From: Varroa destructor | Lineage: Eukaryota; Arthropoda; Arachnida; Mesostigmata; Varroidae | Reading direction: 5' to 3' | DNA: 64,000 nt | Assembly: GCF_002443255.2 (NCBI RefSeq) | Contig: NW_019211455.1 | Span: 17,769,126-17,833,125, forward strand | In this document: positions 27,201 to 37,427 of the stretch, piece after piece | How the letters are laid out: each line of letters starts with the position of its first letter | Position numbering within the stretch: position 1 is the stretch's first letter | Notes under the pieces: model-generated | Database searches by the model: none | What the model was told of the DNA's origin: nothing | Seen by the model: only the letters and a program-made list of their open reading frames with translations | Translations under genes and position numbers: made by a program

Positions 27201-30013
27201 TCGTTCCATCGACGCACCTCATCCTGGGGTCGTACTGGTTCGGCTGGAGCTTGGCTCACAGCAAAACACCATAACATATTACCTTCCTATATTTCTGTGC
27301 ATGTGTATGGATACATTTGCGGATGTGCTTTTGTTAATACATTTATTTTATATTCAATCCATTCGCTTAAGGTGGAGACAATTGGAGACGCCTATATGAT
27401 TGTGGCAGGGGCCCCGGAGAAGACGACGCATCACGCCGAAAAAATCTGCGAAATGGCCCTTGATATGGTACAATGTATCCAGGGGCTCAAGGATCCGTCT
27501 ACTGGCAAAGGGATTCAAATTCGTGTAGGAGCGCATTCGGGCGCAGTTTGCGCGGGCGTTGTGGGCCAAAAGATGCCGCGCTACTGTCTCTTTGGAGACA
27601 GCGTAAATACGGCTTCGAGGATGGAGTCCACAAGTGAAGTACGACCTTTACAAATACCCTGTCAAAAATGAACCGTTTAAAAGAAATTCGCTTGAAAAAG
27701 CTACCGAGTCCAATTCACACTTACTTCGAAGTGTGGAGTTAGCAAATGAATATTTTTTCTCACTTCTGGCTATACAGTTGGCGTCGTTAGGTCATAAAAA
27801 CCGGTAGAAGCGATACGCTGGTTCTATAAACGAACCTCATGCTAAACATATATTTGCCACCTGTTATTGAGCTATAAAGCTAGGCTTGAAGCCCAAGTGT
27901 CTATAAAGTGATACGTAACAATGTCAAATTATTGTTCTTATGCAAAAAATGTCAAAAATGTTAATATGGAATCTAGAATTTAAGAACGCTTAAATGGCCT
28001 CTGTGTAAGTTAACTGGCTGATGCAGTAAAATCAGAGCAGACGAAACATGCAATTGTTTATCATGCCAATTCCTTTTTCAGCCTCTAAAAATACACATCA
28101 GCGTAACAACCAAGAATTTACTCGATCCAAATGCGTGGGCCATCACCGAAAGAGGCACCGTGGTAGTCAAGGTGTGTATGGGGATACGTTATTAAATAGG
28201 AGACAACCAATTTTACTCTGAGCTCATCTGGTGCTTAGATTAACATACCGGTGCCTGAGTATGTCCTGTAGTTGCCTAAATCTGATCGAAATAGAGCACT
28301 ACATTTAGCTCCACTTTTCAAAGAATACTCATCCTAAGTATCCTCATACTAAGTATGGTGACAAGAAACATGTGGCAGCATTCGCCGGTCGTACTCACGC
28401 GTTAAGCTTTTCCCTTAAACACAAAAACAATGGACACAATAGCTTACTAGTAACAGATTAACATACTGCAGCGTAGACAGCAGGGGTCCTAATGGAAAGC
28501 AAACTGCGTTACTAACAAAACAGATTCTGAGAGAATCAACGGATTACTAAGTGCCTGGGACTCTGAAGGCTCAAACCTATAGCTACTAAGTTGAACCACG
28601 ATGGTGCACGCAAACAGAGTAGACATTCAGTGGCTTGAAAGTTAATTACATAACTTTGTTTCCAGGGTAAGGGTGAAATGAAGACGTACTGGCTTGAAGG
28701 TCGCAAAGATCGAAGGTACGCCCCGCTACCGAATGCGGTCGCCTACATGGTGCGAGTGCCGAGCGTACGTTGCTGCTTACCAAAGTTTACGGCAACAACA
28801 AAAAGCCTCACTTGTACACCTTCTTCAATGCCGTACCATTCTTTGCGGAGGCAGATTAGGCTATTGATGAATAATGTACCATGTGAATTAAGGGCAGCTC
28901 AAGAAATATATTCATATATATAATGCACAGTAGATCTCTTAAAAATTTAACTTCAGCAGAAATAAGCATAGTGTAAGCACAATTGTCGTTGATTTTCGAA
29001 GACGACGTTCGAATTATCAAGAAAAATTCGTACATTTCTATTTTTATTATTTACGGCGCCATCTTCCAGACCTCGGGCACTGGAAATCAAGATGTCAGAA
29101 CGGTCAGTGCGGCCAACTGCGCATGTTGTGCACGAGCCACCTATAAATGATACAGCACCCGCTGAAACCTTAATGGATACCGTCGCCACTGCGACAGGCA
29201 CCACAGTTGATAAGCGAGAAGATCTGCCTTTGCCGATACAGCACATACCCGAGATGTCATTGGTTTTTTCCAAACGGGGACTACCTTTTCAACGGGTTAA
29301 TCGTGAAGATGTGGCGATTTCAGGTACTGAAGAGTTCGGAGTCCGGCCGGAGTTGAGTTATCGCTCCGCATCTGAAAAGGAAAAAACCGGTACACCCAAA
29401 GAAAATGCGCAGTCAGCGCAATCATCGGCCTCGACAGGGGGAACGCTGAAAAAGGACTATGCCCGACAAGGTAAACGGAACGGTCATTGATCAATAAACT
29501 CGCAGATACACGCTAAAGGCAATGATATAATAAATTTAGTTTAGATCTGTTGCGTCAGTATATGCTGGTTGGCAAACAACGGAGATGTTTGTTTAAGGAA
29601 GTTGAGGGCTAATGTATTATATAGACTAGATCTCACTAATAAGGTATTTGTTCGGTTCTGTAAGGCTCTCACCCACAAAACACTGGGCCCTGTCTGTTAG
29701 AGCCTTGGCTCAGAACTGATGCAAATTTAGGGGCATATTTGGCTTTCTTTTAAAAATTTTTGCTTCACTTAGATATTTTGCTCTGATCGCAGATCTTCCC
29801 ACATCAGCATATGATCCGAATGCCGTCCGAACGAAATGGTCAAACCTTCCGGATTCGCTAGTATACGCCGGAACTGTTCGGTGCGAACATTGTCTTCACT
29901 GTCATGCCCGGGCAGTGTATGATCGCAATGGACTGGACGATCAGGCTGACGCCAGAGTATTGCAGCCCCTCAGACTGGGTCAAAAGCGAGCAAAAACGTG
30001 CGTGTTATTTTAA
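4797..30013 (+). CDS. Gyc88E: Atypical soluble guanylate cyclase, Gyc-88E / beta-3 type (14 coding exons)
   Basis: Converts GTP to cGMP under control of a haem gas-sensing domain. Joining 4797-4964, 9985-10084, 10674-10841, 11578-11723, 16648-16860, 17477-17682, 20395-20524, 22623-22769, 25755-25901, 27372-27638, 28082-28171, 28666-28715, 29070-29470 and 29793-30013 keeps one frame for 2454 bases (817 residues). Domains: H-NOX about 1-190 with proximal haem His104 and the Y-x-S-x-R haem-propionate motif (Tyr133, Ser135, Arg137); H-NOX-associated region about 195-360; coiled coil about 365-412; cyclase domain about 427-600 with metal Asp437 and Asp481, guanine-selecting Glu477 and Cys547, and Asn554/Arg558. 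All catalytic residues lie on one chain, so a homodimer could be active, as known for Gyc-88E. The tail 611-817 ends in a CaaX motif. Smaller introns (322-736 bases) hold nothing recognisable. The exon 4/5 junction is the least certain (11711 is an alternative end). Confidence 0.92.
4965..9984. other. Cyclase intron 1
   Basis: About 5 kb of AT-rich sequence between H-NOX exons 1 and 2. Short open frames occur on both strands (for example 8403-8631), but none has splice support or a recognisable product. Confidence 0.6.
9985..10084 (+). CDS. Gyc88E: Guanylate cyclase coding exon 2, H-NOX
   Basis: Residues 57-89 plus one base. Acceptor TATATTAACAG, donor CTTG|GTAAAT. It encodes the H-NOX stretch with [12 protein letters not shown] and [12 protein letters not shown], which aligns without gaps to Gyc-88E. 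It is too short to stand out as an open frame and was found by following the domain. Confidence 0.9.
10674..10841 (+). CDS. Gyc88E: Guanylate cyclase coding exon 3, haem-binding core
   Basis: Residues 90-146 after TTTCTATTTAG and before G|GTAAGT. It carries the proximal haem ligand His104 in GLDNLHEYL and the haem-propionate motif Y-R-S-A-R (133-137). Both are intact, so a haem-binding, gas-responsive H-NOX domain is expected. Confidence 0.93.
11578..11723 (+). CDS. Gyc88E: Guanylate cyclase coding exon 4, end of H-NOX
   Basis: Begins [12 protein letters not shown] after GTGTTCTAG, matching the conserved H-NOX end. Two in-phase donors are possible, ACG|GTTGGA (exon end 11711) and CTG|GTTGGT (exon end 11723), differing by four codons; the longer is chosen for a better linker length. 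Both leave phase 0. Confidence 0.82.
11724..16647. other. Cyclase intron 4
   Basis: 4.9 kb, containing a long pure TA tract at 15211-15270. The open frames overlapping that tract are repeats of Tyr-Ile and are not genes. Several overlapping short frames at 13.98-14.39 kb and 15.75-16.19 kb have no recognisable product. Confidence 0.6.
15211..15270. repeat. (TA)n microsatellite
   Basis: Sixty uninterrupted bases of AT dinucleotide in cyclase intron 4. Self-complementary and prone to length change and assembly error. Confidence 0.97.
16648..16860 (+). CDS. Gyc88E: Guanylate cyclase coding exon 5, H-NOX-associated domain
   Basis: Residues 195-265 between ACGCCTCTTATAG and GGC|GTAAGT. Contains [13 protein letters not shown] and GKSLMIVMP, diagnostic of the H-NOX-associated PAS-like domain of soluble cyclases. 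Confidence 0.9.
17477..17682 (+). CDS. Gyc88E: Guanylate cyclase coding exon 6, H-NOX-associated domain with acidic insert
   Basis: Residues 266-333 plus two bases. Strong acceptor TTTCCCCTCCTTATTGCAG and donor GTAAGT. After FEMTTLEAV there is an acidic, Ser-rich insert (about 281-311) before [17 protein letters not shown], the conserved strand and helix of the domain. An insert here is usual for atypical cyclases. Confidence 0.9.
17683..20394. other. Cyclase intron 6
   Basis: 2.7 kb, no gene seen. Holds a short TTGA tetranucleotide repeat near its 3' end and a tRNA-A-box-like match at 19028 that does not fold as a tRNA. Confidence 0.6.
20145..20166. repeat. (TTGA)n short tandem repeat
   Basis: About five copies of TTGA in cyclase intron 6. 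Confidence 0.85.
20395..20524 (+). CDS. Gyc88E: Guanylate cyclase coding exon 7, domain end and start of coiled coil
   Basis: Residues 334-377 after CCTGCTGTTTCAG and before CAG|GTTAGA. Encodes [20 protein letters not shown] followed by the start of the signalling helix. The match to Gyc-88E is nearly continuous. Confidence 0.92.
20525..22622. other. Cyclase intron 7
   Basis: 2.1 kb with a perfect 16-bp inverted repeat at 21066-21108. A GC-richer patch at 21.66-22.12 kb is open in several frames on both strands but matches no family I recognise; it may be a decayed element. Confidence 0.55.
21066..21108. repeat. Perfect inverted repeat, 16-bp arms
   Basis: CGTCAATTGGCGTTGT (21066-21081) and its exact reverse complement (21093-21108) flank an 11-base loop. 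Confidence 0.95.
22623..22769 (+). CDS. Gyc88E: Guanylate cyclase coding exon 8, coiled coil and cyclase entry
   Basis: Residues 378-426 after CACACGTTTTCAG and before CAG|GTAATA. Heptad-rich Leu/Lys/Glu helix, then [19 protein letters not shown], the signature entry to class III cyclase domains. Confidence 0.93.
22770..25754. other. Cyclase intron 8
   Basis: 3.0 kb between the coiled-coil exon and the first catalytic exon. No gene, repeat or element recognised. Confidence 0.6.
25755..25901 (+). CDS. Gyc88E: Guanylate cyclase coding exon 9, first catalytic Asp
   Basis: Residues 427-475, bounded by CCCTGTTGCAG and AAG|GTAGGA. Encodes [16 protein letters not shown]; Asp437 in FSD is the first metal ligand. 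The exon has no in-frame start codon, so a start-based open-frame search misses it, although it carries the active site. Confidence 0.93.
25902..27371. other. Cyclase intron 9
   Basis: 1.5 kb. The frame of exon 10 is open upstream to about 27150, but the conserved cyclase sequence begins only after the acceptor at 27371, so the upstream part is treated as intron. Confidence 0.65.
27372..27638 (+). CDS. Gyc88E: Guanylate cyclase coding exon 10, catalytic core
   Basis: Residues 476-564 between CATTCGCTTAAG and GAA|GTACGA. Carries [17 protein letters not shown] (Glu477 base contact, Asp481 second metal), [18 protein letters not shown] (Cys547 guanine selectivity, Asn554 and Arg558 transition-state contacts). 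These choices mark a guanylate rather than adenylate cyclase. Confidence 0.95.
28082..28171 (+). CDS. Gyc88E: Guanylate cyclase coding exon 11
   Basis: Residues 565-594 after TTCCTTTTTCAG and before [21 protein letters not shown] and [10 protein letters not shown] match the last strands of the cyclase fold. Confidence 0.9.
28666..28715 (+). CDS. Gyc88E: Guanylate cyclase coding exon 12, end of cyclase domain
   Basis: Residues 595-610 plus two bases after [23 protein letters not shown] is the conserved final motif. The donor AAG|GTACGC joins in phase to 29070. Without this splice the frame runs on to TAA at 28921-28923, giving an unrelated 70-residue end. Confidence 0.85.
29070..29470 (+). 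CDS. Gyc88E: Guanylate cyclase coding exon 13, disordered C-terminal extension
   Basis: Residues 611-744, acceptor CGCCATCTTCCAG, donor CAAG|GTAAAC. Rich in Thr, Ser, Pro, Glu and Lys, with no recognisable fold. It is open throughout and more GC-rich than its flanks. C-terminal extensions of this kind are known in Gyc-88E and beta-3 cyclases. If unspliced, it ends six residues later at TGA 29488-29490. Confidence 0.75.
29493..29534 (+). promoter_or_regulatory. Two AATAAA poly(A) hexamers inside cyclase intron 13
   Basis: AATAAA at 29493-29498 and 29529-29534, starting 3 bases after the in-frame TGA that ends exon 13 if it is not spliced. Suitably placed for a shorter transcript; use is inferred. 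Confidence 0.4.
29793..30013 (+). CDS. Gyc88E: Guanylate cyclase coding exon 14, Cys cluster and CaaX end
   Basis: Residues 745-817 after TTGCTCTGATCGCAG; phase fits the exon 13 donor. It encodes a Cys-x2-Cys-x2-Cys cluster (775, 778, 781) and ends KRAKTCVLF followed by TAA. CVLF fits Cys-aliphatic-aliphatic-X with X = Phe, a class usually geranylgeranylated, with basic residues just before it. Mammalian soluble cyclase beta-2 is known to end in such a box. The exon call rests on splice sites, phase and coding-like composition, not on a family match. Confidence 0.62.
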
Positions 30014-33000
30014 AAGAGCTAGAAAACAGGAACCTGCTGAATCACATCCATTGTTCCTTTCGCTATTTTTGCAACGTTTCGTACGCTGTAAAAATGGCGC
30101 AAGGTGATCTATAACGAATTTCTCAAAATACGCTAGACAATTAGAAATATACATACTAACATTATTTTGGAAGAGACGCCCCAAAAAACGGCTAGTTTAG
30201 CGATAGGGGTCTGTCTAAAGAAAGGCTTATGATATATATTATAAAGATGACAGTATGTGATAATGGCTCGTTGGATCGTCCTTCAAGTGGACATTGGCAA
30301 AGTGTATAACACTACTACATCTGTAGAGGCGTATGAGAACCACTCATTATATTTAATGTATCGCATTATTTAAATCACTGATCTAATTCCTATGCTGGTT
30401 AAGTACGGCTGTATATATAGATGACGATACGGCATAAATCGTATGGACATGTCCGGTAATATGGGTTTACAGAGGATTTTTTTTGAAAAGCAAAAATATC
30501 TTTACGAGATTACAGATTTTGCAAAAAAAAAAACTGTAGTTTGCGACACTACCTTTTCTACAGGGCTTAATCGTCACTTGTATATTTGCATTATTTAATT
30601 CGTTATATACGAGAATATACAAAACGAGTAATAGAAAATGATTGTATGTACCAAAACGTATCACCATCACCTTGGAGATAAAATAATGATAAAAAAAAAC
30701 AAGAACCATAAGATTCGTTAATCCTACGTGCGATTCTGGTATATGTCACAGAGGCATCAGGAACTTTTTTTTCGTTCTTAAAATAGCATATATAGGAATT
30801 AGAAAACGAATAAGGTCAGCATGCACGAAACAAATCATCAGAGCAAATATACATTTCGGTGTTAGGATCTATTTGGGGTTTGTGGAGAGAGAAGAACTTA
30901 TACTTAATAACTTATTTTCTGCACAGTGTCTTTCGAACAAGTGTTGCAAGCCACATTGACAATAGATTGAACAGATTTACGTATACATATATGCGCTAAT
31001 TAATAGTAGGTAGTACTATAACTACGGAGGAACGCTCTAGGGACTACCGTTGTTAGTTTTAATTGTTGGACCTACACGTCCGTGATGAGCATCATCGAAG
31101 GACATAGCATTGTAGGCCCTACACAAACCAAACATACATAACCTCACACTTCATCAATGGTGTGGAGTGCCGGGTCATATTATTTTCAATAAAAGATCAA
31201 ACAAGTGATAATGATCTAGCTACAGAAGATAATAATAAATTTCGTTTATGTTTTTCTGTGAGCTTTAAATAATATACCTCAACATCAGCCTACTTCTTTG
31301 TGACATAATGGAGAGAAATTACGGCTACCGTAGAATTGCATTTGTTTACTGGTTAGGCATCTTAAATGTAATAAATTTGGGATTAGTATGTATTAAAGTA
31401 AATGTATTAAATCGATGTATTTGATACAACCGTAACCGTAGTACGATAAATAGAAAGATACAAGGTGCACCATGTAGACCTTATTGTCCAAGCAATATAC
31501 GTCCAGCGGCTATGTTGGTCTATGTCGAGTACGTATTACTGATATCTATGTTGAAACTGGAAGCATTGTAAAACAGGATCAACCTTCGGAGCCTACTTCA
31601 TGAGAGGCTCTACCAAAGATTTAATAACTCCTCCTCAGTGACTGTTATTTGCAATACCTTGCTGTTCAATGTATTAGTGCCTTAACGAAAAGCAACTGAT
31701 TTAACTAGGTGGTCGAGACCAAATTTTCTTTTTAGCCGTTACGTCTGAGAACATAGATTGCCTAAAATAAATGGCTTTAGATATACCGGTTAGTCGAAAC
31801 ATTATATCGAGAAAATTCAGTAAACAAAGTTATATTTTAAATACCGTTTATCGCAAAATGAGATCAGAGTTCGCGTGACAATGTATAGTCCAATAGCTTC
31901 CGTTTTTATAGCCCAATTGGGTCCGAAAAAATAGCCGTCTATAAGTTATTTGTTTTGGTTTTTGCGCACGCTTATGTCTCCCTATCAAATATGCTGTGTT
32001 TACATAACGCTTATACCTACCCCATGCGACTACGTCTTTCACAACAGGTACGTTTTAACAGCTTTCGTTGTGAAATTTTCTTGCAGGTTTTCTTTCACCA
32101 ACATTACTCCTTGACTATTAAGCATTCTTGCGTACTTTTTTTGACGTCGACGAACACACTATTCATAGATTACCGTCTATCGCCCCTAGAGGTATAGTTA
32201 GTTCTAGAATCAGTGAGTCAATAGGTTAGCTTTAAAAAAATGTCATCTACCTTCTCTTAAAATCCGTTTTAGGGGTCTGAGAAATATTAATTGCCATGTC
32301 AATGACTCTTTAGGGCAATGATTGATGGACAGGTATAGATAAACTTCAAAAAGGCTTCAGAAAGCAAAACGCCCCAAACGCGTTATCAGTCGTTAAGGTA
32401 GCTCTGTCATCTAGTTCCGCTATAGTACTAGGCGGAAACGCAGTGTACTCTACTCACGGTTTTCAAAACTGGCATAAGCTGAATAGTAACAGAATATAAA
32501 GGAGGTTAAATTTTCACGAAGACAGTAAATAGCGTCTTGAATGAAAGTGACACATACTATTGCTTAGTAAGGCAGAGTATTACCGGAATAAGGGCAATGG
32601 AATTCACCATTTATAGACCTAACAATCTTAGCTGTCATTGACCGTGGATACACGAAACAATTGTACATCCACGATCACACTATACTATAAAGTCATACGA
32701 TTTATTTTCATACGGGTACATGTATTTTCCACAGCCATAACCTAAGTAGCACCGCTTTCGGACTTGAAGGAACGCACACTAGGTCCATTTCGTATAAGAG
32801 AGCCGCGATGACGACACATAGAACTTCTGCTTCAGTAAATTTCAGCAAAGGCTTCGTCTGAATAAAACATCTTGGAGTATTTAAGCTACCTGTATCGAAT
32901 AGCTTTTTTTCGTTTGTTCGAACAAACGTCACAATCGTGTAATTCGGACAACGGGCTAATATAACGTGTCGCGTGACTGCATGCATGCTTAAAACCAAGG

Positions 33001-35739
33001 CGGTCAACGTCGTCGATATGATGGTGGGAGTTTGGGACAAAGCTCTGTGTAAATGTCTTCCCACTCCTTCTGATTTGTCTGAGATCTAGTTCGTATCTAT
33101 TCTCGTCCTATTGAAGTACTTTGTTAGATCTTAGGATGTATCTATTATGGACTCATCTCAATAACATAAAACTTGTACCCATATTTACCGAAACTTCAGC
33201 ACTGGCAAATGGTTGCCATGCCGAGCCCCAGATAAGTCCAGAAGGACCTAACTCAATTAAATATTTTAGTAAAGGCAAATCATTGATTCTATAGTTCAGA
33301 GGTAATTCCCAACACGTGTTCACACTATAAATATGGTCAACGATGTAAAGGAAAAAAAAATATTTACTTTTTTACTTCGCGTTAGGACGTAAAGCGATTT
33401 TATGACAATACCTGGGCATAGTGTAATTGTCTCCTTAGTGAGTCCTTTGAGAATAACATAGTAACTTAAGTCTAAGTTATTTCACTAACATTCGGTCCAC
33501 GATTCTCCTCTTGAACGCACGCACAATTATACCAAGCAGTTTGTTTTTCTGTAACAATATTCTTTTAAAGACTCAACCGTAGGTTCTAGTACCATTAGAC
33601 ATCAAATGAAGTATAATAATCCTTAACATGAAATGAAGACACTTCGGGATCACAAGCTGATTACCTTAAAGTGTTCGTGCCGATCAAGATAAAACTGTGT
33701 GTTTTAGTAGTTAGTATATGGTTAATGTATTGTAATTGTTAAAGTACACGCCGTTTCAGAGTTGTGCGTTTTTCTTTATACATTGGACTTCGCGTACTGA
33801 GATAGCTTTTCATAGTGCCTTTTACACTGTTACTTTCTACACTGCTATTAACCTCTATGGGCTTATCGACAGGCCCCTTTTTCGAAGCGTTGCCATCGTG
33901 GAACACTTTTTTTTTTGGATTTGTGGAACGCTTTTTAAAAGGCTTTCCTGCCATCGTCAAAAACATTGAACCCAATCTAGCATTATAGTAATAAGCTAGA
34001 TGTACTCGTGCTTATCGCGCATACCTTCTAAGGAATATGTAGCAATATTGGCTCAAGCCGTATGTATATATATACCGACGAAAGCTGAAAATGGTTATGT
34101 CCGCCTCCTTGTCAAACAGCGGAAACAGTCCTTATTGATCGTGCCTCTGGAATCACCGATCGAACTGTTACTGACATATACGGCACCGCGTATTTAAAAT
34201 ACATAAAAAAAAGACAAACAAAAATTAATGTTCCCTTAGAGAACGGTTAATTTTGCACGAAATACTCGATAATGAGATTTCTGACTGGTCCTTTGAGGCC
34301 ACATTGGAAGATGTGTGCAGAATGCGACGTTACCTTAGCTTCATGAACGAAACGGCCAGATGGTAGCAACCAAGGCAAGTAACGCTTCGAGTGCTACAGC
34401 TTGATAGTCCTTAATCTGTTGTGTACGCCACAAGTAAACCATGAAATTATATTTCCTTAGAACTAGGTTTATTCTAAACGCAGATAGCATAGAATGAAAT
34501 AATTTCATCAAAGAAGACAGGTAGGTTCTACTGGGGTATTCGCTTATAAAGGCTCGTGGCAAGATTTTAAAACAAATATAACATCGCTCTTATTTGGTTT
34601 CATCTTTTTGGTCTATTACATTGTCCTGATTTATCGCATAATGCAGAGCCTGGTTTCGATAGTTTCATTTCGCACTGTATTTTTCGCAGAGTCCAACGCG
34701 CAAGGCGTAAACTAAAGCCCTTATAGGTCACCAGTTTACTTCACTGTAAACCTTCCTCTACCCCACATGTAGTATTTGGGCTAGAAAATGAGTTTATCTT
34801 CAATGTTTTTCCATAACGTAGTTCTACCAGGAAATCCTGAATAAACTAAAAATAATATTGTATGCTTTCAAGGTTAAGGACTTCGAAACAATTCAAACCA
34901 TTGTTAATGTTATGCTACGTAACATACCGCATTATGGCCTTTGGGTCTACCTACAACAACTTTATTAGCGAACTATAAATATGAAAGTTTTACATATAAT
35001 ATTTAATTATAGAAAACGTGAAGATGTATTTAACTAATAGACTGAGCCTAGACATAGAAAGATACCTATATATAATAAATAATTTCGGTTTTGTTTCCAA
35101 ATACAGCCTTTATCTTTTATCTCTCTACCGTTTATTTCGATTCAACAAAGCTCTTAAAGTGCCCTGTATGTTCGTTGTACTGTAAGCGGCTATGTATTTA
35201 GCCATCAAAGAGAGAAGGACAAATAGACGAGGCAAAAAAAATTGTCCTATTCCACAGCGACGGCAGGTTGGACACGGCTCAGATCGTGAGAGATGGCATG
35301 TGAGAAGTCTATCACCGTCTGGAAAATCTATCCAGATTTCGCCCCCCACGGATTCTTACCTTCTCCGAACATTGGCAGGCAAAATTCGAAATCGTTGTTT
35401 GTGTCCGCCGAAAATCTCAAAGCCTGGCTACTTCAACATTAGATCTGAAATTTTCAGTGAGAAGGAATCGATAGATTGTTGAAACGGGAAGAGCGTGGAA
35501 GATGATGGAAAATTAAATAATATATTCATTTGTTACTAGAGTTAAGATGGAATGCTACGTTTATGTTGGAGTAATGTTGAAAAAACCAACATCACTCGTA
35601 TAATCCAACTCATATATTTTCTTTTGACTAATGTACGTTGGTTCTAAATTGGACATTTGGAAACCAAACTAAGTACTTCTGAAATCAAACGGGACACGTC
35701 CTTGGCCTAAATTGATGTTTCTGAAATAAGGCATTCTTT
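30014..35739. other. Intergenic region, no gene recognised
   Basis: Very AT-rich with scattered short frames. The longest, on the - strand at 32708-33064, is within chance expectation for this composition and has no recognisable product. A strong pyrimidine tract plus CAG acceptor at 34690 is not followed by a convincing exon. Confidence 0.5.
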
Positions 35740-36490
35740 AAATCAATGTCATATTGGCTAACGTCAGCTGCAACCAGATTTGGTACTAAAAGATCGTGAT
35801 GAGTGAATAGCAGACCCGACTGTCAGATTTTTAGTCTTATAAGGGCACTTCTGACGTTTTCCTGATCCTTTAAACTCTAAACTATCTTTCAGAAGGAGTT
35901 TATCAAGGAGTCCACAACTTTTTTTTAGTTTACTTACAAATGTAAGGTAGTGTGTGATTTCCCGAGTGACGATAATTGCAGTTATCTAGGTGAAAGTATA
36001 TTTACAATATTCTTCGTATTGATTATCGTCGCATTTAGAGACCTTTGGAGGTATAACGAGGAGTAATAACGAAACTAAAAGTCTTAACTGACATGTCAAG
36101 GAGCTTATGCTTTTCGAGTTAGACTTTGAATCCAACGTCTTTAATTCTTTTTTGTTATGTTATAATTTTTTTGTTATGTTCTATGATGGTGGAAGTACTC
36201 GCTATGATGTTATCTAAATAAGCAGATACGCCAGCTAACTTATCAATGAATCCATTCTCTTTTAGATGATAGTATGGGCTGCTTTTATTTTAAAATGGAG
36301 TCGATTGTACCCATAGAGGCCTTTGGGATCACCCATTCTCAGTAGTTCCTACGATTTGTCGTCGATTGTAGTCTGTAAATATGCCCTGCAAGATCTATGG
36401 TCAAGAAATATTTTCCACCATTAAGTGTAGTAAAGATGTTATCTGGCTTTGGTAGTAAATAATGATGGTCTTCTTGGGACCGGTGAAAAA
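35740..36490 (-). mobile_element. Ty3/Gypsy retrotransposon pol fossil (reverse transcriptase to RNase H)
   Basis: Reading the - strand across frameshifts and stops gives, in the right order, LLPKPDNIFTTLNGGKYF and TIDLAG (fingers/palm), PKGLYGYNRL, AYLDNIIAS in place of the catalytic YLDD box (about 36203-36230), EHNKKI, DVGFKV, LEKHKLL, then THHDLLVPNLVAADVSQYD (about 35748-35805), the start of the RNase H domain. This is the canonical Ty3/Gypsy pol order. Several stops and shifts and the Asp-to-Asn change show it is dead. LTRs, gag and integrase were not found. Confidence 0.85.
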
Positions 36491-37359
36491 AACCTACGCC
36501 TAACCCAATGTCACTGTTGACTACCCCACTGTAACAGCATCTGAAGTAGCGCGCGAGCGACTGTGTGACAAACGTGAATTTTACATAATTGTTCCTTTTG
36601 TTTTGCTATTTTAGATAGAATGTAGTACGAAACTCGGTTGAAGCTAATATTTTTCTTGCTCTGGATTTCATTCGAAAGTAAATTTTTACTTTAGTGCGTT
36701 TGGCCAAAAGTTTGCGAATATGTCTGCCTTAAGTTATTTATCAAGTTCTTTCTTAGTTTTCTAAGGGTAATACCATTCTCAACTTCTCAACTGTGTCTCG
36801 GGGTACTCTTGACCATAGCTTTTTACATCGTACAAAGTAATATATTGTGGTCAACGACACAGCAGTTATCTCGGTAGTGGTTGTTACGTAGCTCAAGCAA
36901 CAAGGTTTCTGCGTATGAGTTGCACTTGGTGAATGGTTACAAAGGATCAGTGGGAACCTTACTAGTTTATCCAATGTATCTCACAATAAGATCAGGTCTA
37001 ATATTTTGTCTTAACTGTATTCCTTATGCTATATCTTTACGGTTTTATACATTCTACTAGAAGCTTTATCGTTATTGTCTACGTCTAGTTTTAGTATTTA
37101 GATTTTTATTAATGAAGTCGACCGCTGCAATAACAGGCCCTTCAGGGCTCCCGTAGTAAATTGGTCGAATCGTGTGTTTGGGCATGTTCGATCTTCGCGG
37201 ATTCCGACGAAAATATCTACTGTTGGTATTGTTGTTGTTTGGTACCTCTAGATGGTATTCAAATTTTATCAGACTACAAGCCTACATAAGGCATTTGAGT
37301 CCTTCATTAGGAAATCCGTGCCATTAAACGAGGGCGGATAATTTCACCGGCGTACCTTT

Positions 37360-37427
37360 ATGCTGAAACCGTTCGAACACGTCATCTTGAACAACATGTC
37401 CTTTCTACAGCTTAACGACCGATTAAG
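37360..37427 (+). CDS. Orphan exon candidate a (possible first coding exon)
   Basis: ATG followed by 22 open codons and a donor AAG|GTAAAA. It leaves two bases over, which fits the acceptor before 42362. Codon use is coding-like, but the exon is short and has no recognisable domain, so this is a weak call. Confidence 0.25.

Noticed and set aside
32708..33064. 118-codon - strand open frame
   Set aside because: Length within chance for this AT content, no recognisable motif and no convincing splice context.
33739..33975. Lys-rich - strand frame and its + strand shadow
   Set aside because: Composition comes from A-rich runs, and neither strand matches a known protein.
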